From Deinococcales bacterium (GTDB lineage Bacteria; Deinococcota; Deinococci; Deinococcales; JAAFIG01), in NCBI GenBank assembly GCA_013298595.1, contig JAAFIG010000011.1:61090-125089 (forward strand): 64,000 bases of DNA. Reading direction: 5' to 3'. The notes under the pieces are model-generated. The model did no database searches, had not been told where the DNA came from, and saw only the letters and a list, made by a program, of their open reading frames with translations. The first letter of the stretch is position 1. Each line of letters starts with the position of its first letter. Below are positions 34,716 through 44,585 of this stretch, piece by piece. The position numbers were made by a program, and so were the translations under genes.

Positions 34716-37190
34716 ATGCAATCCATTGCTACTATTCGTATCGACCCAATTGTTCCAAATAACCTCAAAGCGCTCGAGAGTATCGCCAATAATTTATGGT
34801 GGACTTGGAACCCTGAAGCTCAGGCGTTATTCGAGCAAATTAACCCAACTGTTTGGGAAACCACCAATCATAATGCTGTGCGGGTTTTACAAGAAGCCAC
34901 CCAATCAGACCTTGACCGAGTGGCAAAAGACGATACCTTTGTTGCCGATCTCGAGCGTACTCATCAGCGTTTTCAGCGGTACCTAACCTTAGATAGCACT
35001 TGGTTTAAACAACATAACCCAGATTTTACGGGCATGGTTGGGTATTTCTGTATGGAATATGGTTTACATGAATCCTTACAAATTTACAGTGGTGGCTTAG
35101 GTGTACTGGCAGGCGATCATTGTAAAAGCGCCTCGGACTTAGGTGTGCCATTTGTGGCTGTTGGCTTACTTTTCCGCGATGGCTACTTTCATCAACAACT
35201 TGATGCCACTGGCTGGCAAGGCGAACGTTACGAAATTATCAACCCAACCAAACAGCCATTAACCCTGGCTCGAGATGAAGCTGGCGAAATTATTAAACTT
35301 AAAATCGAAATCTCGAGCCGAATGGTTACAGTGCAAGCGTGGCGTTTAGAGATTGGTCGGATTAGTTTGTACTTACTCGACACCGATGTGCCAGAAAACT
35401 CGGATGCCGATAAAGCCATTACCAAACGCTTATATGGCAAAGGCGAAGAACTCCGCGTTGCCCAAGAATTGGTACTCGGGGTTGGTGGTTTACGCTTATT
35501 GCGTGCCTTAAAATTACCAATTACGGTTTATCATATGAACGAAGGTCACGCTGCTTTCCTTGGACTCGAGCGTTTACGCGAATACCGCGATGCTGGTCTC
35601 GAGTGGAATGCCGCGATTGAATTGGTGGCAGCTGGTGGGATTTTTACCACACATACCCCTGTACCTGCAGGTAATGACTCGTTTAGTTTGCCTTTAATTG
35701 ATAAAAAACTTGCCTACTGGACAAAAGCATTAAATGTCTCGAAAGAAGAATTGTATAGCCTTGCTACCCAACAGCAAGCTTGGGGTCCCACTTTTTCAAT
35801 GACTGTACTAGCATTGCGTTTAAGCCGTTACGCCAATGGTGTATCCGAACTGCACGGACAAGTCTCGAGAGGTATGTGGAGTTTCTTATGGGATGGTGCA
35901 GATGCTCCAGAAGTACCAATTAAGCATGTCACCAACGGTATTCATACCCGAACATTTTTAGCCCCAGAATTAGCTGAACTCTACGACGCAGCTTTTCCAA
36001 AATACTGGGATAGTCAGCTCGAGAATCCAAAAGTCTGGCAACTCGAGAAAATCGAAGATACTAAACTCTGGGATGCACGCCTCAGCTTAAAGAAAAAACT
36101 GGTCGAATTTACTCGCAGCCGTTTACGTCGCCAGAACGAGCGCAATAACACTGCCAGCAGCACCCACGTTTTATCCGAAACCGCTTTAACCATTGGTTTT
36201 GCCCGCCGATTTGCTACCTATAAACGCGCCACCTTGCTTTTCCGCGACATCAACCGCTTAAAACGCATTGTTAATAATCCAGAACGTCCAGTACAATTTA
36301 TTTTTGCAGGTAAAGCCCACCCCGCCGATAACCCAGGTAAAGAATTTATTCAACAACTCTGGCAATACTCCCAAGACCCAGACCTCAAAGGAAAAATTGT
36401 TTTCCTCGAAGATTACGATATGAACGTGGCACGTCATCTTGTGCAAGGCTCGGATATTTGGCTTAACAACCCACGCCGTCCACTCGAGGCATCGGGTACC
36501 AGTGGTGAAAAAGCCAGCTTAAACGGTTGCTTGAACTTTAGTATTCTCGATGGTTGGTGGCGCGAAGCTTACGATGGCACCAACGGTTGGGCTATCGGAG
36601 ATGAACGCGAATTTGCCTCTGATGACGAAAGCTTACGCATCCAAGACGACCGCGACTGCCAAAGCTTGTACGACATTCTCGAGTACGAAATTGCTACACT
36701 CTACTATGGTAATCGCCACGATTGGCTCGAGCGGGTGCGTAATTGTATCCGCACCATTGCACCAAAATTTTCAATGCAACGCCAAGTCATAGATTACGTC
36801 CAAGATCTCTACACACCAGCCGCTACTCGAGCCACAAGCCTGACAGAAGCCCAAGCCAAAGACATTGCCAGTTGGAAGACCACACAACGCGCAGGTTGGA
36901 GCGAAGTACGTTTAAGTGCCACACTCGAAACCAACAACCAGATCCGCGCTCGAGTTTGGTTAGGTAAACTAGCCAGCCAGGACATTCAAATTCAAGCAGT
37001 GGTTTCTAAAAACGGAATTTTCAACCGCGCCGCCCTCAGACTCGAGAAAACCCACGAAGACGGTTGGCTTGAATACACAGGCAGCATCGCCATACCAGAA
37101 GCAGGCGAATGGCAACTCGGCGTGCGAGCCGTGCCATACCGAGAAGACCTCAGCAACCCACTCGAGGTTGGTTTGCTGCGTTGGGCATAA
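34716..37190 (+). CDS. glgP: Alpha-glucan (glycogen) phosphorylase
   Basis: 824 residues. An N-terminal DUF3417 region (LKALESIANNLWWTWNPEAQALF) is followed by the phosphorylase core with GYFCMEYGLHESLQIYSGGLGVLAGDH, YHMNEGHAAFLGLER and EASGTSGEKASLNGCLNFSILDGWW, whose Lys near residue 597 binds PLP. This is the short GlgP type found in many bacteria and archaea. It releases glucose-1-phosphate from glycogen or maltodextrin, which Pgm (24866-23226) then converts. The start ATG at 34716 has GGAG eight bases upstream. A terminator follows at 37207. Confidence 0.95.
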   Translation: MQSIATIRIDPIVPNNLKALESIANNLWWTWNPEAQALFEQINPTVWETTNHNAVRVLQEATQSDLDRVAKDDTFVADLERTHQRFQRYLTLDSTWFKQHNPDFTGMVGYFCMEYGLHESLQIYSGGLGVLAGDHCKSASDLGVPFVAVGLLFRDGYFHQQLDATGWQGERYEIINPTKQPLTLARDEAGEIIKLKIEISSRMVTVQAWRLEIGRISLYLLDTDVPENSDADKAITKRLYGKGEELRVAQELVLGVGGLRLLRALKLPITVYHMNEGHAAFLGLERLREYRDAGLEWNAAIELVAAGGIFTTHTPVPAGNDSFSLPLIDKKLAYWTKALNVSKEELYSLATQQQAWGPTFSMTVLALRLSRYANGVSELHGQVSRGMWSFLWDGADAPEVPIKHVTNGIHTRTFLAPELAELYDAAFPKYWDSQLENPKVWQLEKIEDTKLWDARLSLKKKLVEFTRSRLRRQNERNNTASSTHVLSETALTIGFARRFATYKRATLLFRDINRLKRIVNNPERPVQFIFAGKAHPADNPGKEFIQQLWQYSQDPDLKGKIVFLEDYDMNVARHLVQGSDIWLNNPRRPLEASGTSGEKASLNGCLNFSILDGWWREAYDGTNGWAIGDEREFASDDESLRIQDDRDCQSLYDILEYEIATLYYGNRHDWLERVRNCIRTIAPKFSMQRQVIDYVQDLYTPAATRATSLTEAQAKDIASWKTTQRAGWSEVRLSATLETNNQIRARVWLGKLASQDIQIQAVVSKNGIFNRAALRLEKTHEDGWLEYTGSIAIPEAGEWQLGVRAVPYREDLSNPLEVGLLRWA

Positions 37191-37206
37191 AGAAGCACAA
37201 CATGTC

Positions 37207-37232
37207 AAAGGACGGGTTCAAACCCGTCCTTT
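37207..37232 (+). terminator. Terminator after glgP
   Basis: Perfect 12-base arms, AAAGGACGGGTT and AACCCGTCCTTT, with a two-base loop and a short T-run. Confidence 0.88.
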
Positions 37233-37268
37233 TCAACCTTAAAGCATTCCAAATCCAAATTTTTTCAG

Positions 37269-37274
37269 TACAAT
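37269..37274 (+). promoter_or_regulatory. -10 box, leaderless promoter of Uma2 gene
   Basis: TACAAT six bases before the ATG at 37281. Confidence 0.55.
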
Positions 37275-37280
37275 GCAGCA

Positions 37281-37832
37281 ATGAACGCAATTGCCGAACA
37301 AACCATGACCATAGAACAATACCTCGAGTTTGAAAAAAACGCCGAGAAACGCCATGAATTTGTGGAAAACGCAATTTTAGCTATGGCAGGAAGTAGCTTA
37401 AACCATAACGAAATCATTTTTCAGATTCGTAGTGCCTTGACAAAAGCAGTGAAACAAAAAAATTGTCAAATTGCTACAGAATCGCTCAAAGTGCAAACCA
37501 AAATTGGACGGTATCGTTATCCAGATGTGGTTGTCAGTTGCGAAATTAGTTCAGACGAATACTTCATTGAATCACCATGTTTTATTGCTGAAGTGCAATC
37601 AGATAGTACAGCCGAAACAGATAACGGCAGCAAACTCGAGGAATACACCAAAATTCCTAGTCTGCAACGTTACGCTATTATTTCCCAAAAAACTCGACAA
37701 GTTGTGGTTTACAAACGCAATGCCAAAACATGGTCGTTTGAAGTGTTACTCGAGCAAGGTGAAATAGATATTCCATGCTTAGAAACAACGCTTACTTTGG
37801 ATCAAATTTATGCTGGACTTGAACTAGCCTGA
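37281..37832 (+). CDS. Uma2 family (DUF820) predicted endonuclease
   Basis: 183 residues. MTIEQYLEFEKNAEKRHEFVENAILAMAGSS, RYRYPDVVVSC and FIAEVQSDSTAETDNGSKLEEYTKIPSLQRYAII match the Uma2 family, a PD-(D/E)xK nuclease-like fold with Asp in the PDVVV strand and Glu in the AEV strand. Uma2 proteins are greatly expanded in cyanobacteria and Deinococcota and their role is unproven. It overlaps the 3' end of the opposite BTAD regulator gene by 25 bp. Confidence 0.9.
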   Translation: MNAIAEQTMTIEQYLEFEKNAEKRHEFVENAILAMAGSSLNHNEIIFQIRSALTKAVKQKNCQIATESLKVQTKIGRYRYPDVVVSCEISSDEYFIESPCFIAEVQSDSTAETDNGSKLEEYTKIPSLQRYAIISQKTRQVVVYKRNAKTWSFEVLLEQGEIDIPCLETTLTLDQIYAGLELA

Positions 37833-40800
37833 GTCGTCTCGAGGAACGCCATCCACGTTTGTGGTAAACGCTCACCAATTTCGGCAAAAGTATCTATGGC
37901 TTTTTGGTACGTCCGATTGAGGGTCGCATGATTTCTGGTGGCACGTAAAGCCGTGCACAATAAGCGCAATGCCTCGAGATTATAAGGGTTGCTTTCGCGT
38001 AAAATACTTAGTACCCGAGCAGCTTCTTTAGGGTTGGTACTGAGTATTTCTGAGGCTCGAGTTTGCAACGCAAAATGCAGATTTTCTTGCACACTGTCAA
38101 AACCATCTAATTGCACACTTTCCAGATAAGCACCACGCCATAATTGTGTGTCACCATTACTTAAAAACAACTCGGCATCGGTTTGTAAATTCCCAAGCGA
38201 GTACCCTCGAGCCGTGGTGATAATCACTTGTTTACCGTAACTCGCACGGGTTTTAGAAATGGTTTGGCGTAAGGCACTAAAGGCATCTGCTAAGGCTTGA
38301 TCTGGGTAAAGCGCTAAGCGTAAATCCTCGAGTAGCACTTCGGTTTCGCCTTGTATTCGAGATTGCAACAATAAAGCCAGTAACTTTTGGCGTTTTTGTC
38401 CACGCACAATTTCGGCTTTATCTGCCACACAGACACGCATGCTGCCTAACACCTCGAGTTTTGGGGCAAAAATAATTTTTTCAGGCACAGATTCAAATAA
38501 CGTTGGGAAGTAACGCTGCGTTAATTGCACATAGGCTTGTAAACCATGATTAGTAAACCACGCTAAACACTGAGCTGCCCGTTTAACATCTCGGGTTAGA
38601 TTGGCTAACTCGAGGGTAATCAGCTGCATCTGGCGTTGTTGTGAAGTATTTTGTAATGCTATTTCTAAAGCTTTAATTGCTTCACTTGGACGTTGTAAAG
38701 CTGCCAAAGCCAAACCTTTTATGGTGTATCCTCGTGCAAGTTGTGCTATTTGAATCAGGTTTTCCGCGATATCCAAAGCACTTTGCGGGTCACTGAGTTC
38801 TAAAGCGAGATTGGCTTGTACTTGTTGCACTTGTATTTCGTGAATTGGTAATTTCGAGATTTCCCAGTATTCAATTGCTTTTTTACTGTAAGACTGAATC
38901 AGTTTTTTGCGATGCTCACGGTTAGAAAACATATATAACTCAACGAAACCCTGACAGGTAAACATATTATTCGCTGGTCTTACATTGTCAAAATAAGCCT
39001 TAGCTGCAAACAAAATGGTTTCGACTTTGTCAGTATCTGCCATTAAAATTTTTAAACGAGCGAGTTCTAATTGACTGGTGTAAAACGCACTGAGATGCCC
39101 TATTTCCTCGGCAATTTTAACCGATTGCTGGTAATCTGCTAGCGCAGCTTTTTCTTGACTTAATTCCATACGTGCATTAGCACGGTGATAAAGCGCTTGG
39201 CATTCAATGAGCCAAAAATGCTGCTCATGGGCAATTTCAATTACCTGAGATTGCAAAGCTTCTTTTTTTGTGTAGTTCGTTTGTAGATCACAAATCCAAC
39301 TTTGCACATCTAATACTTTAATTTGCTCGAGTGGCGTTAATAGTTGTGTTGCTAGTACCTCAGCTCGATAGGCTAAACGCACCGCCCAATCACTATTTTT
39401 AATAGATAACATCACTCGGATGAGCATAGATAATAAACTGATATTCTCAGTTTGCTCGAGTTCTGGTAACGCACTTATAAAAGTTGTTAAGTTAGTTCTG
39501 TCACCAGTGCGAGCAAAAGATACTAAACTTTCTACCCAACCACTGGTTCGTTTCGTAGCTTCAGGTAGACGTTGCAACACAGGTAGTAAGTCGGTACCAC
39601 GCCCTTGATTAAACATTAGCTCAACCACTAATACCAATGCTTCACCATTGTTTTGCAAGACCTGCACAGCTAATTCGGCTAGCTCAAGAGCTTTGGTTGA
39701 ATTAGACCATTGCAAAGCTTTAGCTGCAGCAAAAGCCAAATGACCTTTTTGCTGCCCTTGAGCGAACCCCACAGCTTTTGCAAAGAACAAACCTGCTGTG
39801 GATGTCTGTTGTCTGCTTTGTGCAGCGACTGCTTGTTTCTCGAGTAATTGTAAAGCAGCATCTGATCCAAGGCATGCATCCTCTAAAAACACAAGAATCA
39901 ATCGTGGATCATGTGCTGTGAAAACCTGCACTGCTTGCCAAGCAAGACGTTGCCGCAATGTCGTATCCATATTCTGCGCGGTGACTTCACGGTATAACGG
40001 ATGGGCAAACACACCATGTTCAACAACCTTGTGCAATTCGAGTTGCTGCATAGCAGCTTGCCAATCTTCGAGTGATAATTGACAAATACTTGCCCAAGTT
40101 TGAGGTTCTAAATTTTGTCCCTGAACTCGAGTTTCAAAGTACGCTTTGCTTTCCAGAACCACACGAGTTTCTGGGCTGAAAGCCAAATCGGTTAACCACT
40201 GCTCAATCACTGCTTCGACCGTATTCGGCAATGTCTTATCTTTTGGTTCGCGCCATTTCCAAGTTTTACCATCACTCCAAAGCGCATTGTGTCGGATTAA
40301 AAAATCGGCAAACTCGAGGCTAAAAAGCGGATTACCTTGGCATTTCGAGTAAATCCATGTCAAAGCCTCGGTGGGTAACTTGGCTTGCAGATGCTGCTCG
40401 AGTAGTTGCTCAGATTGCAATGGTGTTAATGCTTCGAGCGCAAGACTTTCTATTGTGCTGTTAAAAGCAACTCGGCTGGTTTGCAACATTGCCACTCCCG
40501 AAAGTTGCGGTAATACTTTGGTTAAACCCTGCCAAAACTCGAGTTGTTCAGGACTGGCTTCGTGCATGTCCTCGACCAAAAGTACAAACGGTGCTTGACT
40601 AACCAGTATTGCCACAAAAACATCCAATTGTGTGGCGAATTCGACTTGCTCGCCGAGCAAAACCCGTTGCAAATTGCGTTCGATGACTCCAATCAGTTTT
40701 CTTGAGCCTCGCAACGCCAAGAACAATTGTTTGATCGAAGTTGCGGCTTGTGTGATACCAAAACGACAAGGTAAGTTTTGCAGTAAACGCTGTGCGGTAT

Positions 40801-40936
40801 AACTTTTACCGATCCCCGCTACGCCTTGTAAGCCCAGTACAAACCCCGAACGCCGCGCCGCTAAACCAGCTAAACGCTGGGTGGTTTTTTCGAGCAACCA
40901 CGCTGAGGAAAAAGTTGCTGTGTGTATTTCAGTCAC
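37808..40936 (-). CDS. Large STAND ATPase/TPR regulator with C-terminal BTAD domain
   Basis: 1042 residues. The N-terminal ATPase has Walker A GLQGVAGIGKSYTAQRLL (about residues 34-51) and Walker B-like PFVLLVEDMHEA. A long TPR-like helical region follows. The C-terminal part begins KLEVLGSMRVCVADKAEIVRGQKRQKLLALLL, a SARP-type winged helix, then a bacterial transcriptional activation (BTAD) domain ending near residue 1040. In typical SARP regulators the DNA-binding and BTAD domains come first, so the order here is reversed. The GTG start at 40936 has TATATT six bases upstream. It probably activates transcription in response to a signal sensed by the ATPase/TPR part. Confidence 0.85.
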   Translation of the reverse strand: MTEIHTATFSSAWLLEKTTQRLAGLAARRSGFVLGLQGVAGIGKSYTAQRLLQNLPCRFGITQAATSIKQLFLALRGSRKLIGVIERNLQRVLLGEQVEFATQLDVFVAILVSQAPFVLLVEDMHEASPEQLEFWQGLTKVLPQLSGVAMLQTSRVAFNSTIESLALEALTPLQSEQLLEQHLQAKLPTEALTWIYSKCQGNPLFSLEFADFLIRHNALWSDGKTWKWREPKDKTLPNTVEAVIEQWLTDLAFSPETRVVLESKAYFETRVQGQNLEPQTWASICQLSLEDWQAAMQQLELHKVVEHGVFAHPLYREVTAQNMDTTLRQRLAWQAVQVFTAHDPRLILVFLEDACLGSDAALQLLEKQAVAAQSRQQTSTAGLFFAKAVGFAQGQQKGHLAFAAAKALQWSNSTKALELAELAVQVLQNNGEALVLVVELMFNQGRGTDLLPVLQRLPEATKRTSGWVESLVSFARTGDRTNLTTFISALPELEQTENISLLSMLIRVMLSIKNSDWAVRLAYRAEVLATQLLTPLEQIKVLDVQSWICDLQTNYTKKEALQSQVIEIAHEQHFWLIECQALYHRANARMELSQEKAALADYQQSVKIAEEIGHLSAFYTSQLELARLKILMADTDKVETILFAAKAYFDNVRPANNMFTCQGFVELYMFSNREHRKKLIQSYSKKAIEYWEISKLPIHEIQVQQVQANLALELSDPQSALDIAENLIQIAQLARGYTIKGLALAALQRPSEAIKALEIALQNTSQQRQMQLITLELANLTRDVKRAAQCLAWFTNHGLQAYVQLTQRYFPTLFESVPEKIIFAPKLEVLGSMRVCVADKAEIVRGQKRQKLLALLLQSRIQGETEVLLEDLRLALYPDQALADAFSALRQTISKTRASYGKQVIITTARGYSLGNLQTDAELFLSNGDTQLWRGAYLESVQLDGFDSVQENLHFALQTRASEILSTNPKEAARVLSILRESNPYNLEALRLLCTALRATRNHATLNRTYQKAIDTFAEIGERLPQTWMAFLETTQASSSPA

Positions 40937-41042
40937 AATGAAAATATACAGGAATTACATCACTGCCACTTGCAATCTAAACAAAAACTAAATCATTCAT
41001 TAGTCAGACTTGGCGCGACCATTCTTTTGTTGCAATCTTAAA

Positions 41043-41071
41043 AACAGGGCAATGAAACACATCACCCTGTT
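41043..41071 (-). terminator. Terminator after lipoprotein gene
   Basis: AACAGGG (41043-41049) and CCCTGTT (41065-41071). On the minus strand the stem runs into TTTTT. Confidence 0.6.
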
Positions 41072-41117
41072 ATCGAGAAAGTAGGCATAGCAGCTAACAA
41101 CCCTCGAGGATTTTAGG

Positions 41118-42359
41118 TTATTTGCAAGTCGGTGTACCTTTTGAAATCGAGTATTGCTCGAGGGTTTTTTGGCTGTCAGCAAAGTTGATGGTTACACCTT
41201 CACCCGCGACACAATTCTTGTTTGCATCATCAAGTTTACCTGCGAATGTAACCAATTTGCCGTCATGACTGATAGAACTTGGCGCGATCATTACGCTCTC
41301 GAGTCCACCGCTGACATTGCGGATAACGGTATTGATTTTGCCGGATACAGCTGTGAGTTTTGTGCCATCAAGAACACTAGCATTGACACTTGTATCGCCA
41401 TTGAACACAAAATCTTTCCAGTAACCAGCGGTATCTTTGCTGATCGTACCGCCAAATTTCGCATTGAAGCCAATTTTACGAACCACATCGTTGTTTAAGA
41501 CGGCATCCATTTTGAGGCTCGGACCACCAACAGCATTGACATTTTCGTCTAAGTTTAAGGTTGCAAAAGCTGTGCCATCGGCTTTTTTCACAGTTACTGC
41601 CACTTTCGCAGTTTCAGAAAACAGTGGTAATGGGAAAATCGAGCAATAACCCATGGAACAAATTGGATTGGCAATAAAAATACCTGCTTCGCCAGTCTTC
41701 GCTGCATAGGTAATATCTATTTTCGCTTCAACCACAACTTTGTTATCAAAGGTGACTTTGGCTCGAGCTTTGGTTGGTAATTGAGTAAAAAAGCGTTGCA
41801 GTGTGCCTTGCGAGTTGCTGTACTCTCCTGTAAAAGCTTTGATCGGGTCGGATGCCACACCATCCGTGTTGCCATTCCAATCTATGATGGCTTCGCCAAG
41901 TTTTGTTCCATCTTTCCAGCGATAAATCACATCGTCTGAAGCTGCGTTGGTACACGGTGAGACTGTGCAATCTAAAATACCAGTTGGTAACAAGGTAAAC
42001 GACTCCGTAGAGGCTTGCAAGGTAACCGTTTTTGGCATAAAGAAACCCAACGCTTGTAAGAATTCGATACTGCTGCCTGTTCTTACCATTGGTGGTTGTG
42101 GACTGAGCGGGTCTTTGGGTACAGATGGTATTTTGAACTCATTGATGGCTGCGTTGCTGCTGGCGCGTACCGCCTCGAAAGCGGCATTGGCATTGCGTTG
42201 CACTTGTTCGATAGCAGTGTTTAATTGGGCTTCGCTGGCTGTGGTTCCAGATGGTGGTATCACCAGATCGTCTTTGGTGCTTGAGTTAACTGGTGTGGAA
42301 GGACAAGCAACCAAAGCGGTGGCAAGTAATAAACCAATTGGTAACAAATTTTTTTTCAT
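41118..42359 (-). CDS. Predicted lipoprotein, unknown function
   Basis: 413 residues. The signal sequence MKKNLLPIGLLLATALVACPS ends in a lipobox, so it is likely lipid-anchored after cleavage before Cys. The mature protein is beta-rich with many Thr and Asp residues and a few cysteines (GILDCTVSPCTNAA, NPICSMGYCSIFP). A ribosome site (GAGGAG) lies before the ATG. I recognise no family. It stands alone between the BTAD regulator and the gene at 42551. Confidence 0.7.
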   Translation of the reverse strand: MKKNLLPIGLLLATALVACPSTPVNSSTKDDLVIPPSGTTASEAQLNTAIEQVQRNANAAFEAVRASSNAAINEFKIPSVPKDPLSPQPPMVRTGSSIEFLQALGFFMPKTVTLQASTESFTLLPTGILDCTVSPCTNAASDDVIYRWKDGTKLGEAIIDWNGNTDGVASDPIKAFTGEYSNSQGTLQRFFTQLPTKARAKVTFDNKVVVEAKIDITYAAKTGEAGIFIANPICSMGYCSIFPLPLFSETAKVAVTVKKADGTAFATLNLDENVNAVGGPSLKMDAVLNNDVVRKIGFNAKFGGTISKDTAGYWKDFVFNGDTSVNASVLDGTKLTAVSGKINTVIRNVSGGLESVMIAPSSISHDGKLVTFAGKLDDANKNCVAGEGVTINFADSQKTLEQYSISKGTPTCK

Positions 42360-42550
42360 AATTCCGACTCCTCAATACTGATTGTGCGTTTAATCATTGA
42401 ACGCCTTGGCGTTGGCAGATTTGAACGCACTGTATAAAAACACCGATGACTACCTGATGACTTCTCGAGGTGTTTTTGCAGCAACTTTTGAGGTAGATGA
42501 CTCGAGCCATGCGTTTTGGTTGTTTTTGCAGCAGGGCGTTAAACTAAATT

Positions 42551-43228
42551 GTGCTGCTTTCTGTGGATTGGGATTTCTTCTCAGGGTGTGTTGAACATAT
42601 TTTCGATGCGCCAATTTGGGGTTCTCGAGATACACCATTTGATCGGCTCGAGGCATGGCAGGTACGAGCAGATAAGCGCGGTGGTGTGCTTGGTGCCGAT
42701 TTTCCGTTGCTCGAGAATTGGCGGTGGCTTTGGCAGTGGCAGGGTGTGCCTGCTTATGCCACGCTCAGCCATGCGGACGCGTTTGGTTTACTCGAGCGTA
42801 TTGGTTGCTCGAGTGTGGTCAATCTCGATTCGCATCATGATTTGTTTAGTAGTAGCGGCGATACTGCTCGGGTGCGTCCGGGCAATTGGGCTGGGTTGGC
42901 ACTTGAGCGTGGTTTAATAGATTCGTACTGCTGTGTGTACCCAAGTTGGCACGAGCATGTGATGGTCGCCGAGGGTTTTGATCTCGAGCGAACTTGGTCT
43001 GAACTTGGGGGTCGGTTTGCAGCTAAAAACGTGCAACTCGAGCGAACGCCTTTAGCGCAACTCGAGTTGACAGAGGTTACAGCTATTTTGTTGGTGCAAT
43101 CGCCAGCGTGGACAAATCCCGAACACGATGCGGTTTTTCTCGAGGTGTGCCAGTTTTTACAAACCGAATTTCTCGAGTTGCCATTGAATCGTTCACATTT
43201 CCATACGGGTTTTCAGGAAGTTGGTTAG
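42551..43228 (+). CDS. Uncharacterised protein, possible ureohydrolase-like fold
   Basis: 225 residues from a GTG at 42551, with TAAACT five bases before. The N-terminal LLSVDWDFF and the central VVNLDSHHDLF look like metal-binding Asp/His motifs similar in style to arginase-fold or UPF0489-like proteins, but other arginase motifs are not evident. WAGLALERGLIDSYCCVYPSWHEHV is also conserved-looking. There is no signal peptide. The 3' end overlaps accC on the other strand by 36 bp. I do not assign a function. Confidence 0.6.
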   Translation: MLLSVDWDFFSGCVEHIFDAPIWGSRDTPFDRLEAWQVRADKRGGVLGADFPLLENWRWLWQWQGVPAYATLSHADAFGLLERIGCSSVVNLDSHHDLFSSSGDTARVRPGNWAGLALERGLIDSYCCVYPSWHEHVMVAEGFDLERTWSELGGRFAAKNVQLERTPLAQLELTEVTAILLVQSPAWTNPEHDAVFLEVCQFLQTEFLELPLNRSHFHTGFQEVG

Positions 43229-44530
43229 CACTACACCACGTTGATAAAACGCGTTTTGCATGATTTTGATATACAACGGAATGGTGGTTTTAACACCTTG
43301 TATCACGGTTTCATCCAAAGCGCGTTTAGTGCGGGCAATGGCTTCGTCTCGAGTTGGTGCCCAACAAATCAATTTGCCAATCAGGCTATCATAATGTGGT
43401 GGGATGCTGTACCCACTGTATGCGTGGCTATCCACCCGTACCCCACAACCACCTGCAAATTGCACACTCTCGAGTTTACCTGCGGCTGGACGAAAATCCT
43501 TGTCGGGGTCTTCGGCATTGATACGGCATTCGATAGCATGACCTTCAAGGCGAATATCTGATTGTTGCAAATGCAAACCTTCGCCGGCTGCGATTTGCAA
43601 TTGTAAACGCACAAAATCGAGTCTCGAGATGGCTTCGGAAACACAGTGCTCCACTTGAATACGGGTGTTCATTTCCATGAAGTAAAAATTATTATCGGGG
43701 TCTACAATAAACTCAAGCGTCCCTGCTCCTGCGTAATTGACATGTTTGGCAAGACGGACTCCAGCAGCCAGGATTTCGTCACGCAGATCGTGTGGCAAGG
43801 TGCTCGGGGCTTCTTCGATCAATTTTTGGTTGCGTCGTTGAATACTGCAATCGCGTTCGCCAATGTGAATAACGTGTCCGTTACCATCACCTATGACTTG
43901 TACTTCGACGTGTCTGAATTCGGTGACAAATTTTTCCATAATCAACGCAGGGTCGCTAAAATAACTTTGCGCTTCTTGGGCAGCTTGATTAAAAGCCACT
44001 TGCATTTCTTCGCTCGAGCGTACTTGTTTTTGTCCGCGCCCACCGCCGCCAGCACTGGCTTTTAACAGCACAGGGTACCCAATCTTTTCTGCTTGGGCAA
44101 TGGCATCTTCGGTGGACTCGAGTACCCCAGTACCTGGCACGGTGGGTACATTGCTGAGTCTGGCTATTTCGCGCCCACCTGCTTTGCTACCAAGAGCGTG
44201 CATGGATTCTGGGGTTGGTCCAATAAACACAATCCCATGATCGCGGCATTTTTCAGCAAAATCTGGGTTTTCGGATAAAAAGCCGTACCCTGGATGGATA
44301 GCTTCAGCACCTGTCATGACAGCTGCTGATAAAACATTAGGAATATTTAAGTACGAACTGCTCGAGGCGGGTGGTCCAACACAAACGGTTTCGTCGGCAA
44401 GCAGCACTGGCAAGCTGTTAATATCTGCTTCGGAGTAGACCAGCACGGTTTTGATACCCATCTCTTTGGCTGTTCGGATGACGCGTAGTGCAATTTCGCC
44501 TCGATTGGCAATTAAAATTTTTTTAAACAT
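43193..44530 (-). CDS. accC: Acetyl-CoA carboxylase, biotin carboxylase subunit
   Basis: 445 residues, the normal length. KKILIANRGEIALRVIRTAKEMGIKTV at the N-terminus, IHPGYGFLSEN, KASAGGGGRGQKQVRS (ATP-grasp glycine loop), GERDCSIQRRNQKLIEEAPS and NTRIQVEHCVSE are all conserved AccC motifs. It carboxylates biotin on AccB, the first step of fatty-acid synthesis. It is transcribed after accB with a 55-bp gap. Its ribosome site AGGAG lies in the small hairpin at 44533-44547. Confidence 0.97.
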   Translation of the reverse strand: MFKKILIANRGEIALRVIRTAKEMGIKTVLVYSEADINSLPVLLADETVCVGPPASSSSYLNIPNVLSAAVMTGAEAIHPGYGFLSENPDFAEKCRDHGIVFIGPTPESMHALGSKAGGREIARLSNVPTVPGTGVLESTEDAIAQAEKIGYPVLLKASAGGGGRGQKQVRSSEEMQVAFNQAAQEAQSYFSDPALIMEKFVTEFRHVEVQVIGDGNGHVIHIGERDCSIQRRNQKLIEEAPSTLPHDLRDEILAAGVRLAKHVNYAGAGTLEFIVDPDNNFYFMEMNTRIQVEHCVSEAISRLDFVRLQLQIAAGEGLHLQQSDIRLEGHAIECRINAEDPDKDFRPAAGKLESVQFAGGCGVRVDSHAYSGYSIPPHYDSLIGKLICWAPTRDEAIARTKRALDETVIQGVKTTIPLYIKIMQNAFYQRGVVLTNFLKTRMEM

Positions 44531-44532
44531 AG

Positions 44533-44547
44533 GAAGCTCCTAGCTTC
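44533..44547 (-). promoter_or_regulatory. Hairpin at accC ribosome site
   Basis: GAAGCT-AGG-AGCTTC on the minus strand: a six-base stem whose loop and right arm contain the accC Shine-Dalgarno sequence. It could lower translation of accC relative to accB. Confidence 0.35.
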
Positions 44548-44585
44548 TAGCTTTTAACTTGTGAACTCGAGCTAGTGGCTTTTTG

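Noticed and set aside
37281-37832. Uma2 protein as a mobile-element nuclease
   Set aside because: No terminal repeats, transposase or target duplications flank it. Uma2 genes are commonly single and chromosomal.
42436-42477. Terminator AAAAACACC...GGTGTTTTT
   Set aside because: The loop is 24 bases, and no rightward gene ends upstream, so I do not call it.
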